Positions 45,654 through 55,918 of a stretch of 64,000 nt of DNA are shown one piece after another. A program made the translations under genes and the position numbers. Below the pieces are notes generated by a model. The model did not search any database, was not told the DNA's origin, and was given only the letters and a program-made list of their open reading frames with translations. The DNA is taken from NCBI GenBank assembly GCA_902362365.1, contig CABIVQ010000006.1, positions 19,666 to 83,665 of the forward strand. Reading direction: 5' to 3'. Origin of the DNA: Clostridiaceae bacterium (GTDB taxonomy: Bacteria; Bacillota; Clostridia; Peptostreptococcales; Peptostreptococcaceae). Each line of letters starts with the position of its first letter. Position 1 is the stretch's first letter.

Positions 45654-45681
45654 TTGATTTTTTTCAATAATGTGGTAAAAT
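45654..45681 (+). promoter_or_regulatory. Candidate promoter P1 for the ATP synthase operon
   Basis: TTGATT (45654-45659), 16 bases, then TAAAAT (45676-45681). It would give a leader of about 215 bases. Within that leader CGACAT (45730-45735) and ATGTCG (45749-45754) form a small inverted repeat of unknown role. Confidence 0.4.
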
Positions 45682-45790
45682 AGATTTAACGAAATGTATA
45701 GACAAGATTTTTTTTAATTAGTTAATTGACGACATCAATTGTAGAAAAATGTCGCAATGATGCTAAAAATATTTCATTAAGAAAATAGAA

Positions 45791-45819
45791 TTGACTTTGT
45801 CAACAAAACTAAATATATG
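45791..45819 (+). promoter_or_regulatory. Candidate promoter P2 for the ATP synthase operon
   Basis: TTGACT (45791-45796), 17 bases, then TATATG (45814-45819), which is a weak -10. It lies 84 bases before atpZ. The sequence TTGACTTTGTCAA here is also a small palindrome, so it could instead be an operator. Confidence 0.35.
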
Positions 45820-45902
45820 ACTAAAATTATAAACTTATGTCGAATATCGTTGATAATGTGTATAAATGTAAATTTAAGATAAAACAAGGAAGGCAAATTT
45901 TT

Positions 45903-46130
45903 ATGGGAAAAAAGAATGCATATTTAGAAGTAGGGAAAATGCTATCACTAATAAGCCACATAGGCATAACGATGGTAGTTTCTATATTTTGTACTTTCTT
46001 TCTAGGAAGGGGTATAGATAACTTACTTGATACAAGACCAATTTTTACGCTTATATCATTAGTAATAGGAGTTGGTGGAGCATTCGTATCTGTATATAAA
46101 ATGGTTATTGGATATACGAAAAGGAAGTGA
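45903..46130 (+). CDS. atpZ: AtpZ-like small membrane protein of the ATP synthase operon
   Basis: A 75-residue protein with two membrane helices (about 18-38 and 46-68) of the AtpZ/AtpI class found first in many F-type ATP synthase operons. I use ATG 45903 because AAGGAAGG at 45886-45893 fits it; the longer frame from 45837 has no ribosome site. GRGIDNLLDTRP between the helices is the family-like loop. AtpZ and AtpI together have been linked to divalent cation transport or rotor assembly in Bacillus, so the role here is by homology. Its stop overlaps the atpI ribosome site. Confidence 0.8.
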   Translation: MGKKNAYLEVGKMLSLISHIGITMVVSIFCTFFLGRGIDNLLDTRPIFTLISLVIGVGGAFVSVYKMVIGYTKRK

Positions 46131-46134
46131 TGAG

Positions 46135-46524
46135 TTGGATATTAAATTACAACAAGAAATAGTAAATATAAATAAAGGAGTTTTAATATATGATGTTGTA
46201 ATAATTATTGGATTATTACTAACTTCAACTTTTAGTACATCTATGTTAATGGGATTAGTTTTAGGTACATTAGTAGCATTGATGAATTTTATACTATTAG
46301 CAAAAACAATAGAAAAATCAATAGATATGTCACCTAATGAAGCTAAACTTTATGCATCAAGTAGATATACCATTAGAATGATTATAGTAGCAGTGGTACT
46401 GTTTATATCAGCAAAGTCAGAACACTTACACTTAATAGGTGTTTTCTTAGGACTGATAGGCCCTAAAGTGGTCATATTAGTCAGAAATAATATATTTGAT
46501 AAACTAAAAAGAAAGGAGTCATAG
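46135..46524 (+). CDS. atpI: ATP synthase subunit I (AtpI)
   Basis: A 129-residue protein with four predicted membrane helices, matching the ATP synthase I family. AtpI helps assemble the c-ring in Na+ and H+ enzymes. The start is TTG 46135 with AGGAAG seven bases before it, overlapping the atpZ stop region. An upstream in-frame start would run through atpZ. The segment GLIGPKVVILVRN near the C terminus is typical. The next gene, atpB, begins one base after its stop. Confidence 0.82.
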   Translation: MDIKLQQEIVNINKGVLIYDVVIIIGLLLTSTFSTSMLMGLVLGTLVALMNFILLAKTIEKSIDMSPNEAKLYASSRYTIRMIIVAVVLFISAKSEHLHLIGVFLGLIGPKVVILVRNNIFDKLKRKES

Positions 46525-46525
46525 A

Positions 46526-47224
46526 ATGAGTTATGCAAGATGGTTACAAATTGGTGGTTTTAAAATAAGTACTACAGTTACGACTAGTTGGATTATAATG
46601 GCAGCCTTAATTATAGCGTCTTATTTTTTAACTAGAAATCTGAAAAAAGTTCCAACAAGTAAAGTTCAGATATTCTTAGAATTTGCTGTAACATCTCTTA
46701 AAAACTTAGTAACAACTACTATGGGAGATAAAGCAGTTAAGCAAATGCCAGATATGATATATTACATAGGTAGTTTATTTTTATTTTTTGCATGTTCAAA
46801 TCTAATAGGATTATTAGGATTTAGATCACCAACAACAGATATAGATACTACATTAGCATGGTCATTAATTACAGTATTCTTAATTTACTTCGCTGGAATT
46901 AAAGACAAAGGATTGTCTTATTTTAAAGGAATGCTAGAACCAATACCTTTAATGCTACCGATGAATATAGTTAGTGAAATTGCAAGACCAATATCATTAA
47001 CATTCCGTCCATTTGGTAATATTTTAGGTGGAGCAGTTATAATGTCTCTGGTATATCAATTTTTAGGATTTTTATCAACTTTAATACCAGGTGTAACAAT
47101 ACCGTTTGGTCAGTTATTAATACCTGTACCATTACATTTATATTTTGATTTATTTGCAGGAGTGCTACAAGCATTTATATTTGTAATGTTAACGATGGTA
47201 TTCGTAGGAAGTGCAACAGAATAA
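46526..47224 (+). CDS. atpB: ATP synthase subunit a
   Basis: Stator membrane subunit that forms the ion half-channels beside the c-ring. The 232-residue protein has five or six helices and the key Arg in the helix segment NIVSEIARPISLTFRPFGNIL. The C-terminal LHLYFDLFAGVLQAFIFVMLTM block is conserved. It is slightly short for the family but complete. GAAAGGAG, inside the atpI end, provides the ribosome site. Confidence 0.96.
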   Translation: MSYARWLQIGGFKISTTVTTSWIIMAALIIASYFLTRNLKKVPTSKVQIFLEFAVTSLKNLVTTTMGDKAVKQMPDMIYYIGSLFLFFACSNLIGLLGFRSPTTDIDTTLAWSLITVFLIYFAGIKDKGLSYFKGMLEPIPLMLPMNIVSEIARPISLTFRPFGNILGGAVIMSLVYQFLGFLSTLIPGVTIPFGQLLIPVPLHLYFDLFAGVLQAFIFVMLTMVFVGSATE

Positions 47225-47294
47225 AGTTTATATATAAATATAAACCAGTAAAGTATATAATTTAGAAATTTAAAATTAAAGGTTAAGAATTTAG

Positions 47295-47564
<270 letters not shown>

Positions 47565-47602
47565 AAAGAATTTTCTAATAGAAAATTTAGGTTTAAGAAT
47601 CA

Positions 47603-47643
47603 TTTTTAATTAGGAGATGGTTTATCCATCTCCTAATTAAAAA
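47603..47643 (+). repeat. Perfect 18-bp hairpin between atpE and atpF
   Basis: Positions 47603-47620 are perfectly complementary to 47626-47643, with loop TTTAT. The core is AATTAGGAGATGG / CCATCTCCTAATT. No T run follows on the plus strand (it is followed by AAAA), so it is not a standard terminator. It may protect the atpE mRNA from 3' decay or slow polymerase, giving more subunit c than the other subunits. Confidence 0.85.
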
Positions 47644-47677
47644 TTGTGGTTAGTAGAAAGGAGGAAAATGCATCAGT

Positions 47678-48175
47678 ATGGAAAAATTATTGATAGGAAT
47701 AACACCAGACCTTGTATTTCAAATTATAAATACAATTATACTTTTCTTAGTACTAAAACATATTTTATTCAAGCCAGTATTAGGAATAATTGAGGCCAGA
47801 GAAAATGATATACAAGATAATTTAGCTAAGGGTGAGTTAGCTAAAAACCAAGGTATAGCATTAAAAAGAGAGTACGAAGAAAAAATAAATCGTGCAAAAG
47901 AGGAAGGTCAAGAAATAATAAAGCAAGCAACTTTAAGAGCAGAGAAAAAGTCTGATGAAATAATATCTAATGCAAAAGATGAGGCAACTCATATAAAAGA
48001 AAAGGCAACTAAAGATATAGAACAAGAAAGACAAAAAGTTATAAATGAGATAAAAGATGATATATCAGATATAGCTTTACTTGCAGCATCTAAAGTTATT
48101 GAAAAGGATATAGATAAAAATAAACATGAAGACTTAATAAAAGACTTTATAAAAAAGGTGGGCGAATCTAAATGA
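47678..48175 (+). CDS. atpF: ATP synthase subunit b
   Basis: Peripheral stalk subunit. The 165-residue protein has one N-terminal membrane helix (about 8-28, starting LVFQIINTIILFLVL) and a long charged helix rich in Lys, Glu and Ala to the C terminus, as expected for the stalk dimer. AAAGGAGG lies 13 bases before ATG 47678, a rather long spacer; an ATG at 47668 is out of frame. Its stop overlaps the atpH start. Confidence 0.95.
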   Translation: MEKLLIGITPDLVFQIINTIILFLVLKHILFKPVLGIIEARENDIQDNLAKGELAKNQGIALKREYEEKINRAKEEGQEIIKQATLRAEKKSDEIISNAKDEATHIKEKATKDIEQERQKVINEIKDDISDIALLAASKVIEKDIDKNKHEDLIKDFIKKVGESK

Positions 48176-48714
48176 TGAATGTAATAGCAAATAGATATGC
48201 TGAAGCCTTATTTCAAATAGGGGAGGAAGAAAAATTAACAGATATGCTGTACCAAGAATTAAGTGAAATTGTTAACTTAATTAAGGTAAATCAAGATTTA
48301 TTTTCAATTTTAAAATCTCCTGTTATATCTAAAAAAGAAAAAATTAGTTTAATTGATAATATATTTGAAGATAAAATAAATATCAATATAAAAAATTTTT
48401 TAAAAATACTTATAGAGCAAGATAGGATTTCATTTATATCAGATATTTCTGATTCATATAAAGAGTTATTAAATGAAAAGAATAATATATTAGAAGGATT
48501 TGTAATAAGTGCAATTCCAATGAAAAAAGAAGAAATAAAAGAGCTTGAAGAAAAGCTTTCTGAAAAATACAATAAAAACGTTACTTTAGAGAATAAGGTT
48601 GATAAATCTATTCTAGGTGGAGTCTTAGTTAGACTTGGAAATGAAGAAATAGATGGAACAGTTAAAACTCGTTTAGATAAAATGAAAGAGCAACTATCTC
48701 AAGTAATATCTTAG
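48172..48714 (+). CDS. atpH: ATP synthase subunit delta
   Basis: Links the peripheral stalk to the alpha-beta hexamer. The 180-residue protein has the OSCP/delta N-terminal helical bundle (NVIANRYAEALFQIGEEEK) and the C-terminal segment KVDKSILGGVLVRLGNEEIDGTV. There are two adjacent ATG codons (48172, 48175); the second gives MNVIANRYAEAL. The overlap with atpF suggests coupled translation. Confidence 0.95.
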   Translation: MMNVIANRYAEALFQIGEEEKLTDMLYQELSEIVNLIKVNQDLFSILKSPVISKKEKISLIDNIFEDKININIKNFLKILIEQDRISFISDISDSYKELLNEKNNILEGFVISAIPMKKEEIKELEEKLSEKYNKNVTLENKVDKSILGGVLVRLGNEEIDGTVKTRLDKMKEQLSQVIS

Positions 48715-48729
48715 GAGGGCGGTGAACCC

Positions 48730-50232
48730 ATGAACTTAAGACCTGAAGAAATAAGTTCTATAATTAAACAACAAATAAAAAATTATGAAAATAAAATTGA
48801 ATTAACTGATACAGGTAGCGTACTAAAAGTTGGAGATGGTATAGCAACTGTATATGGATTAGAAAAAGTTATGTCAAGTGAACTTTTAGAGTTCCCTGGT
48901 CAAGTATATGGTATGGCTCTTAACCTTGAAGAAGGTGTAGTTGGGGCGGTTATATTTGGTGATGACTCTAACATAAAAGAAGGTGACATAGTTAAGAGAA
49001 CTGGTAAAATAGTTGAGGTTCCAGTTGGTGAAGCTATGATAGGTAGAGTTGTAAGTCCGTTAGGATTACCTATAGATGGTAAAGGACCAATAAATACTAA
49101 CAAAACTAGACCTGTTGAATCTCCAGCACCAGGTATAATGGAAAGAAAATCAGTTCATGAACCATTACAAACAGGTATAAAAGCTATAGACTCAATGGTA
49201 CCAATAGGTAGAGGGCAAAGAGAGCTTGTTATAGGGGATAGACAAACAGGTAAAACTTCTATATTAATAGATACAATATTAAATCAAAAAGGTAAAGATG
49301 TTATATGTATATATGTTGCAATAGGACAAAAACGTTCTACTGTAGCTCAATTAGTTTCAACACTTGAAAAAGGTGGAGCTATGGATTATACAATAGTAGT
49401 TTCAGCTACAGCATCTGAATCTGCACCACTTCAATACTTAGCACCTTATGCAGGGGCTGCTATGGGTGAAGAATTTATGTACAATGGTAAACATGTACTT
49501 ATAATATACGATGATTTAAGTAAGCAAGCTGTTGCATACAGAGAGATGTCATTATTACTTAGAAGACCACCAGGTCGTGAAGCTTATCCAGGGGATGTAT
49601 TCTACTTACACTCTAGATTACTTGAAAGAGCAGCTAAGCTTTCAGATGAATTAGGTGGAGGATCTATGACAGCATTACCAGTTATAGAAACTCAAGCAGG
49701 AGATGTTTCTGCATATATACCAACTAACGTTATATCTATAACAGATGGACAAATATACTTACAACCGGAATTATTCTATTCAGGAGTAAGACCAGCTGTT
49801 GACCCTGGTATATCTGTTTCAAGGGTTGGAGGTAGTGCTCAAATAAAAGCAATGAAAAAAGTTGCTGGTACATTAAGATTAGCATACTCTCAATATAAAG
49901 AACTTGCAGCTTTCTCTCAATTTGGATCTGACTTAGATGAAGATACTAAAAAGCAACTTGCTCAAGGTGAAAGAATAGTTGAAGTTTTAAAACAAGGAGA
50001 GCATGAACCAATAAAGGTTGAGCATCAAGTTATGATAATATTTGCTGTTATAAATAACTTCTTAGAAGATATTCCAGTAAATAATATAGCTAGATTTGAA
50101 AATGAACTTTATGAATTTATTGATAATAATTATTCAGATGTTTCTACTAAAATATTAGCTGGAGAAGATTTCTCTTCTGATTTAACAAACGCTATAAATC
50201 AATTTAAGAAAAAGTTTGTTATTGAAGCTTAA
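48730..50232 (+). CDS. atpA: ATP synthase subunit alpha
   Basis: Non-catalytic nucleotide-binding subunit of F1. The 500-residue protein has the beta-barrel N-terminal domain, the P-loop [10 protein letters not shown] near 170-179, and the signature [17 protein letters not shown] near 357-373. Length and motifs are normal. AGGAGGGCGG precedes the ATG. Confidence 0.98.
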   Translation: MNLRPEEISSIIKQQIKNYENKIELTDTGSVLKVGDGIATVYGLEKVMSSELLEFPGQVYGMALNLEEGVVGAVIFGDDSNIKEGDIVKRTGKIVEVPVGEAMIGRVVSPLGLPIDGKGPINTNKTRPVESPAPGIMERKSVHEPLQTGIKAIDSMVPIGRGQRELVIGDRQTGKTSILIDTILNQKGKDVICIYVAIGQKRSTVAQLVSTLEKGGAMDYTIVVSATASESAPLQYLAPYAGAAMGEEFMYNGKHVLIIYDDLSKQAVAYREMSLLLRRPPGREAYPGDVFYLHSRLLERAAKLSDELGGGSMTALPVIETQAGDVSAYIPTNVISITDGQIYLQPELFYSGVRPAVDPGISVSRVGGSAQIKAMKKVAGTLRLAYSQYKELAAFSQFGSDLDEDTKKQLAQGERIVEVLKQGEHEPIKVEHQVMIIFAVINNFLEDIPVNNIARFENELYEFIDNNYSDVSTKILAGEDFSSDLTNAINQFKKKFVIEA

Positions 50233-50257
50233 TCCTTTTTAAAAGGAGGTAATTTAA

Positions 50258-51124
50258 TTGGCAGGTGCAGGAAGTAAAGAAATCAAAACTCGTATGACCA
50301 GCGTTGAAAGTACAAAGCAAATAACTAAGGCGATGCAACTTGTAGCATCATCTAAGTTAAGAAAAGCTAAGGAGAGAGCTGAAAGCTCAAGACCATACTT
50401 TACAACGTTATACAATACTATAAATGAAATATCTCAAAGTACTAAGGGTGTAAAAAATGACTTTTTAGTACAAAGAGAGGTTAAAAATAAATGTTATATA
50501 GTTGTTGCCGGAGATCGAGGATTAGCAGGAGGATACAACTCAAATGTATTAAAATCTGTAGTTAACCATATGGCAGGTAAACAAGAAAAAATAATTTCTA
50601 TAGGTAAAAAAGCCCATGAATTTTTTGATAAAAGAGGTTATGAAATAGTAAACTCTATAGAAAATGTTGAGCATTGTAATTATGATAATGCTTTAGAAAT
50701 ATCAAATAATGTAATGGATTTATATAAAAAGGGAGAGATTGACGAAGTTTACATTGCGTATACAGAATTTGTATCCCCTTTAGTACAAAATGTAAAATTA
50801 ATAAAAGTACTTCCATTAGTTTTTGAGAATAAAAATACTGAATCTCAAGAAAATTCTGTGAGAAGAGGACGAGTGCAGTATTTGCCATCAGCAGAAGCTG
50901 TTTTAGGCTATATCATACCTAAATATATCTCTGGAACGATATATGGTGGGGTTATAGAATCTTTTGCATCAGAACAAGGTGCTAGAAGAACGGCAATGGA
51001 ATCGGCAACAGATAATGCAGATGAAATGCTATCTGATTTAGAGTTAAAATACAATAGAGCAAGACAATCAGCTGTAACTCAAGAAATAACAGAGATAGTA
51101 GGTGGAGTTGAGGCTCTAAAATAA
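50258..51124 (+). CDS. atpG: ATP synthase subunit gamma
   Basis: Central rotor shaft of F1. The 288-residue protein has the N-terminal helix ending KAMQLVASSKLRKAKERAES, the VAGDRGLAGGYNSNV segment, and the C-terminal helix with ARQSAVTQEITEIVGGVEAL. The start is TTG 50258 after AAAAGGAGG. Length is normal. Confidence 0.97.
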   Translation: MAGAGSKEIKTRMTSVESTKQITKAMQLVASSKLRKAKERAESSRPYFTTLYNTINEISQSTKGVKNDFLVQREVKNKCYIVVAGDRGLAGGYNSNVLKSVVNHMAGKQEKIISIGKKAHEFFDKRGYEIVNSIENVEHCNYDNALEISNNVMDLYKKGEIDEVYIAYTEFVSPLVQNVKLIKVLPLVFENKNTESQENSVRRGRVQYLPSAEAVLGYIIPKYISGTIYGGVIESFASEQGARRTAMESATDNADEMLSDLELKYNRARQSAVTQEITEIVGGVEALK

Positions 51125-51133
51125 GGAGGTTAG

Positions 51134-52531
<1,398 letters not shown>

Positions 52532-52533
52532 CT

Positions 52534-52794
52534 ATGGCAAGTGAATTTTCACTAGAAGTTGTAACTCCTGATAAAGTTTTTTATAATGATAATGTAGAGA
52601 TGGTAATAACTAGAACTACAGAAGGTGATAGAGGTATTCTTAGAAATCACAGACCATTTGTAGCAGGATTAATCGAAGGTACACTTCGAGTTAAAAAGAA
52701 TGGTGACTTTAAAGAAGCAAAAATAGCAGGTGGATTTATTACAGTAGATAAAGAAAAAGCTGTAATTTTAACAGAATCAGCCGAATGGATATAA
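52534..52794 (+). CDS. atpC: ATP synthase subunit epsilon, N-terminal domain only
   Basis: The 86-residue protein covers the beta-sandwich domain that binds gamma and the c-ring (FSLEVVTPDKVFYNDNVEMV, RGILRNHRPFVAGLIEG, GGFITVDKEKAVILTESAEW). It stops there. Usual bacterial epsilon is about 130-140 residues, with a C-terminal helical hairpin that inhibits ATP hydrolysis. That domain is absent, and the terminator begins only four bases after the stop codon, so there is no frameshifted remnant. It starts two bases after atpD. Confidence 0.93.
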   Translation: MASEFSLEVVTPDKVFYNDNVEMVITRTTEGDRGILRNHRPFVAGLIEGTLRVKKNGDFKEAKIAGGFITVDKEKAVILTESAEWI

Positions 52795-52797
52795 AAT

Positions 52798-52846
52798 AAA
52801 AAGAACCACACTAGTATAAAAACTTATACTATGTGGTTCTTTTTAT
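52798..52846 (+). terminator. Terminator of the ATP synthase operon
   Basis: AAAAAGAACCACA and TGTGGTTCTTTTT form the outer stem, with TAGTATAA / TTATACTA continuing it. The long T-rich end makes it strong, and it starts four bases after the atpC stop. Confidence 0.95.
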
Positions 52847-52975
52847 TTTATACATATAGAAATATAATTGTTTTTAGAGTTAGTGTTCGGAATTTGTACT
52901 TTTTGGTTCAAGTAATTGAATATAATAATGTAATCGTAATACAATAATATTAGAAGGATGATTTTGGAGGTTATG

Positions 52976-53356
52976 ATGAATATATTAGATATTGGAGTGG
53001 ATATAGTTGAGATTGATAGGATTAAGGATGCTATCAATAAGAATGAAAGGTTTTTACATAGATTATTTACAGATAATGAAATAAAGTACTTTGAATCTAA
53101 GGGATTTAAGACTGAAACTATTGCAGGTAATTTTGCAGCGAAGGAAGCTATAAGTAAATCTATAGGAATGGGAATTAGAGATTTTACTTTTAAAGACATA
53201 GAGGTTTTAAGAAATTCTTTGGGGAAACCTATAGTAAAAACTTATAATAATTTAAGTAAAATATGCATAGAGTATAATGTTCTAGAAATAAAGGTATCTA
53301 TATCTCATAGTGAAAAATATGCTGTGGCAAATGCTATTGCAATAACTAAGGAGTGA
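52976..53356 (+). CDS. acpS: Holo-[acyl-carrier-protein] synthase
   Basis: Transfers phosphopantetheine from CoA to acyl carrier protein, which activates fatty acid synthesis. The 126-residue protein has the AcpS motifs MNILDIGVDIVEIDRI (Mg-binding Asp) and NFAAKEAISKSIGMG. I use ATG 52976 with GGAGG 5 bases before it; an ATG at 52958 would include that ribosome site in the coding region. A TATAAT at 52921-52926 may be its -10, without a good -35. The acpS-ydcC-alr order matches B. subtilis. Confidence 0.95.
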   Translation: MNILDIGVDIVEIDRIKDAINKNERFLHRLFTDNEIKYFESKGFKTETIAGNFAAKEAISKSIGMGIRDFTFKDIEVLRNSLGKPIVKTYNNLSKICIEYNVLEIKVSISHSEKYAVANAIAITKE

Positions 53357-53360
53357 TAAT

Positions 53361-53822
53361 ATGAATGAAAAAAAAGCAAAAGATATAATGACAACTGATG
53401 TAATTGTAGCTAAAAAAGGGGATACTATATCTGAAGTGGCTAATGTACTTATATCGGGAAAAATTGGAGGACTACCTGTAGTTGATGAAGATAATAAGGT
53501 AGTAGGAATTATATCAGAAACAGATATAATAAAGAAAGAAAAAAAGGCACACTCAACTCCTTTTATAAATGTTCTAGAAGGAATAATATTTTTAGATGAT
53601 ATTAATAAGATGGAGAAAGATTTAAAAGAAATTGCAGCATATAAGGTTGAAGATTTAATGTCGACGAATATAGTAAAAGTGCATGAAGACGATACTTTTG
53701 ATAACATAGCAAATATAATGATAAAAAAATCTGTTAATAGAGTTCCTGTCGTAGACAAAGAAAATAGATTAAAAGGAATAATTTGCCGATATGATATAAT
53801 AAGAGCCATGTATAATGAATAA
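53361..53822 (+). CDS. CBS-domain pair protein
   Basis: A 153-residue protein made of two CBS repeats (about 1-60 and 90-150). Each has the pattern of a motif AKDIMTTDVIVAKKGDTISE or VEDLMSTNIVKVHEDDTFDN followed by a PVVDEDNKVVGIIS-type strand. Such Bateman modules bind adenine nucleotides and often sense energy or stress. There is no attached enzyme domain, so the target is unknown. It lies between acpS and the lipoprotein gene, 4 bases after acpS, likely in one transcript. Confidence 0.9.
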   Translation: MNEKKAKDIMTTDVIVAKKGDTISEVANVLISGKIGGLPVVDEDNKVVGIISETDIIKKEKKAHSTPFINVLEGIIFLDDINKMEKDLKEIAAYKVEDLMSTNIVKVHEDDTFDNIANIMIKKSVNRVPVVDKENRLKGIICRYDIIRAMYNE

Positions 53823-53843
53823 ACTTTAAGTAGGAGGGATCAT

Positions 53844-54434
53844 GTGAGAAACAAGTGGATGACATTATTAATAATAACTATTGGTTTAAGTGTTAGTTTT
53901 GTAGGTTGCCAAACTGGAGAATCCACAAAAGAAGAGGTTTACAAAAAGTTTCAAGAGCAAGTTTCAAAAATTGAATCCTATACATGTACAGCTGAAATTG
54001 AAGTTGTGGGAAATAAAGGCAAAAGTAGTTATACTTTAAAACACTATTATAAAAAGCCGGATAACTATAAGCTAGAGGTTATTTCTCCAGAGAATCTTAA
54101 AGGAAAAACTATGGAATATAAGGATAATAAAATCATAGTCAAAAACCCTGATATTGATGATCTTATTGAGCTACCTAATGAGAGTAAGGATCAACAATAT
54201 TTATTTATAGGAGACTTTATGAAAAATTATCTTAAAAACGAGGCAATTACAATGAATTCCTCTGATTCAGAATTGATATTAGAGGCAAGTATACCTGGAG
54301 ATAGTGAGTACTTTAATAAGCAAATCTTATATATAAATAAAGAAAATAAAAATCCTGACAGAATGGAAATACTGGATAAAGAAGGTAATATTAGATTTAC
54401 AGTTAAATATGATAATTTCGAATATAAAAAGTAA
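53844..54434 (+). CDS. Lipoprotein of the YdcC / LolA-like type
   Basis: A 196-residue secreted lipoprotein with signal peptide and lipobox FVGC (Cys22). The body looks like the half-barrel fold of LolA-like proteins (YTLKHYYKKPDNYKLEVISPENLKGKT region). The start is GTG 53844 after GGAGGG; the nearby ATG at 53842 is followed at once by a stop. B. subtilis YdcC, upstream of alr, is the positional counterpart and has been tied to sporulation and germination. The role here is inferred from position only. Confidence 0.8.
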   Translation: MRNKWMTLLIITIGLSVSFVGCQTGESTKEEVYKKFQEQVSKIESYTCTAEIEVVGNKGKSSYTLKHYYKKPDNYKLEVISPENLKGKTMEYKDNKIIVKNPDIDDLIELPNESKDQQYLFIGDFMKNYLKNEAITMNSSDSELILEASIPGDSEYFNKQILYINKENKNPDRMEILDKEGNIRFTVKYDNFEYKK

Positions 54435-54445
54435 GAGGAAAAAAT

Positions 54446-55606
54446 ATGATTAAAGAAACAGTTGCCCCTACTTGGGTGGAGATAAATCTAGATAACATAA
54501 AGTTTAACTTAGATAATATAAAAAAATTATTAAAGAAAGATACTAAAATTTGTGGAGTAGTTAAAGCTAATGCATATGGCCATGGTGCAGTACAAATTGC
54601 AAAGTTGCTTGAAAGAGAGAAGGTAGATTATTTAGCAGTTGCTAGGTTAGAAGAAGGTATAGAACTTAGAGAGAATAATATAGAAGCTCCTATCTTATGC
54701 TTAGGTTATATACCAGATGGGGCTATAAGAAATGCAATAATAAATAAAATAACGATGACAGTATATTCTTTAGAAATGGCTGAAAAAATAAGTGAATTAG
54801 CACAACAGATTAATGAAAGTGTAAATATTCATATAAAGATTGATACGGGTATGTCCAGAATAGGATTTCAGCCAAATGAAGAATCAGTAAAAAATATAGT
54901 TTTAATAAGCCAATTAAAGAATATAAAAATAGAAGGAATGTATACTCATTTTGCAAAAGCAGATGAGGAAGATAAGCAATATACATACCTTCAGGCAGAA
55001 AAGTATAACTATATGTTAAATAGTCTAGAGGAAGAGGGTATTCAAATTCCTATAAAACATGTTTCTAATAGCGCTGCTATAATGGAGTGTCCTGATTTAA
55101 ACTTTGATATGGTCAGATGTGGAATTATATTGTATGGTCACTATCCATCTGATGAGGTCATGAAAGATAGAATCGAGTTAAGAACATCTATGAAGCTAAA
55201 ATCAAGGATTGCTCATATAAAAGAAGTAAATTCAGATATAGGTATAAGTTATGGATGGAAGTATAAAACTAATAGTAAGGAAAAAATTGTAACTATTCCT
55301 ATTGGTTATGCAGATGGATTTACTAGAATGCAAAATAATGCGAAAATATATATAAATAACTATCCTTTTGATGTGGTAGGAAGAATATGTATGGACCAAT
55401 GTATGATAAAAATAGATAAGGATATAGACATAAAAATTGGTGATGAGGTCATAATATTTGGAGAAGGAGATGCAACGGTAGAAAGGATAGCAACTGATTT
55501 AGGTACTATAAATTATGAAATTTTATGTATGGTTTCAAGGCGAGTTGAACGTATATATATGGAAAGAAATGCAATTTTACAAGCAACTAGTTATTTGGTA
55601 AAATAA
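54446..55606 (+). CDS. alr: Alanine racemase
   Basis: PLP enzyme that interconverts L- and D-alanine for the wall. The 386-residue protein has the PLP Lys in VVKANAYGHG (Lys40), the IDTGMSRIGFQP segment, and the catalytic Tyr in GISYGWKYK (Tyr269). Length is normal. It lies 11 bases after the lipoprotein gene and just before the ndoAI-ndoA pair, as in B. subtilis. Confidence 0.97.
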   Translation: MIKETVAPTWVEINLDNIKFNLDNIKKLLKKDTKICGVVKANAYGHGAVQIAKLLEREKVDYLAVARLEEGIELRENNIEAPILCLGYIPDGAIRNAIINKITMTVYSLEMAEKISELAQQINESVNIHIKIDTGMSRIGFQPNEESVKNIVLISQLKNIKIEGMYTHFAKADEEDKQYTYLQAEKYNYMLNSLEEEGIQIPIKHVSNSAAIMECPDLNFDMVRCGIILYGHYPSDEVMKDRIELRTSMKLKSRIAHIKEVNSDIGISYGWKYKTNSKEKIVTIPIGYADGFTRMQNNAKIYINNYPFDVVGRICMDQCMIKIDKDIDIKIGDEVIIFGEGDATVERIATDLGTINYEILCMVSRRVERIYMERNAILQATSYLVK

Positions 55607-55636
55607 AAGAGATAGTATACTCTGGGAGGCGATTTT

Positions 55637-55918
55637 GTGCATAATAAGAGCAAGGAAAAAATTGTGTTTACTTTACCTGACTCTCTTATATCTGAAGTAG
55701 ATAATATTGTTCAGATGGAAAATAGTAATAGAGAAGATTTTGCAAAAGCTGCTTTTCAATTTTATATAACTCAAAAAAAGAAAATAGACTTAAAAGAGTG
55801 TATGATTAAGGGTTATAAAGAGATGGGTCAAATAAACTTATCATTAGCTGAACTAGGTATGACAAATGAAGTATCTTCTGATGTTGATTCTGAAGGGAAT
55901 ATCGCTCAAGGTGAGTAA
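55637..55918 (+). CDS. ndoAI: Antitoxin NdoAI (MazE-like, ribbon-helix-helix)
   Basis: A 93-residue antitoxin. The N-terminal half looks like a ribbon-helix-helix DNA-binding domain ([20 protein letters not shown]), and the C-terminal helix ([13 protein letters not shown]) is the usual toxin-neutralising part. The start is GTG 55637 with GGGAGG seven bases before. It overlaps ndoA by 8 bases. It likely represses its own operon. Confidence 0.9.
   Translation: MHNKSKEKIVFTLPDSLISEVDNIVQMENSNREDFAKAAFQFYITQKKKIDLKECMIKGYKEMGQINLSLAELGMTNEVSSDVDSEGNIAQGE

Noticed and set aside
53282..53809. 175-residue minus-strand ORF over the CBS gene
   Set aside because: Entirely antisense to a well-supported CBS-domain gene; Ser/Phe/Ile-rich shadow of AT-rich coding DNA.
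55866..55910. Longer ndoA start inside ndoAI
   Set aside because: It overlaps the antitoxin by more than 50 bases and lacks a better ribosome site; the GTG at 55911 gives the normal MazF length.
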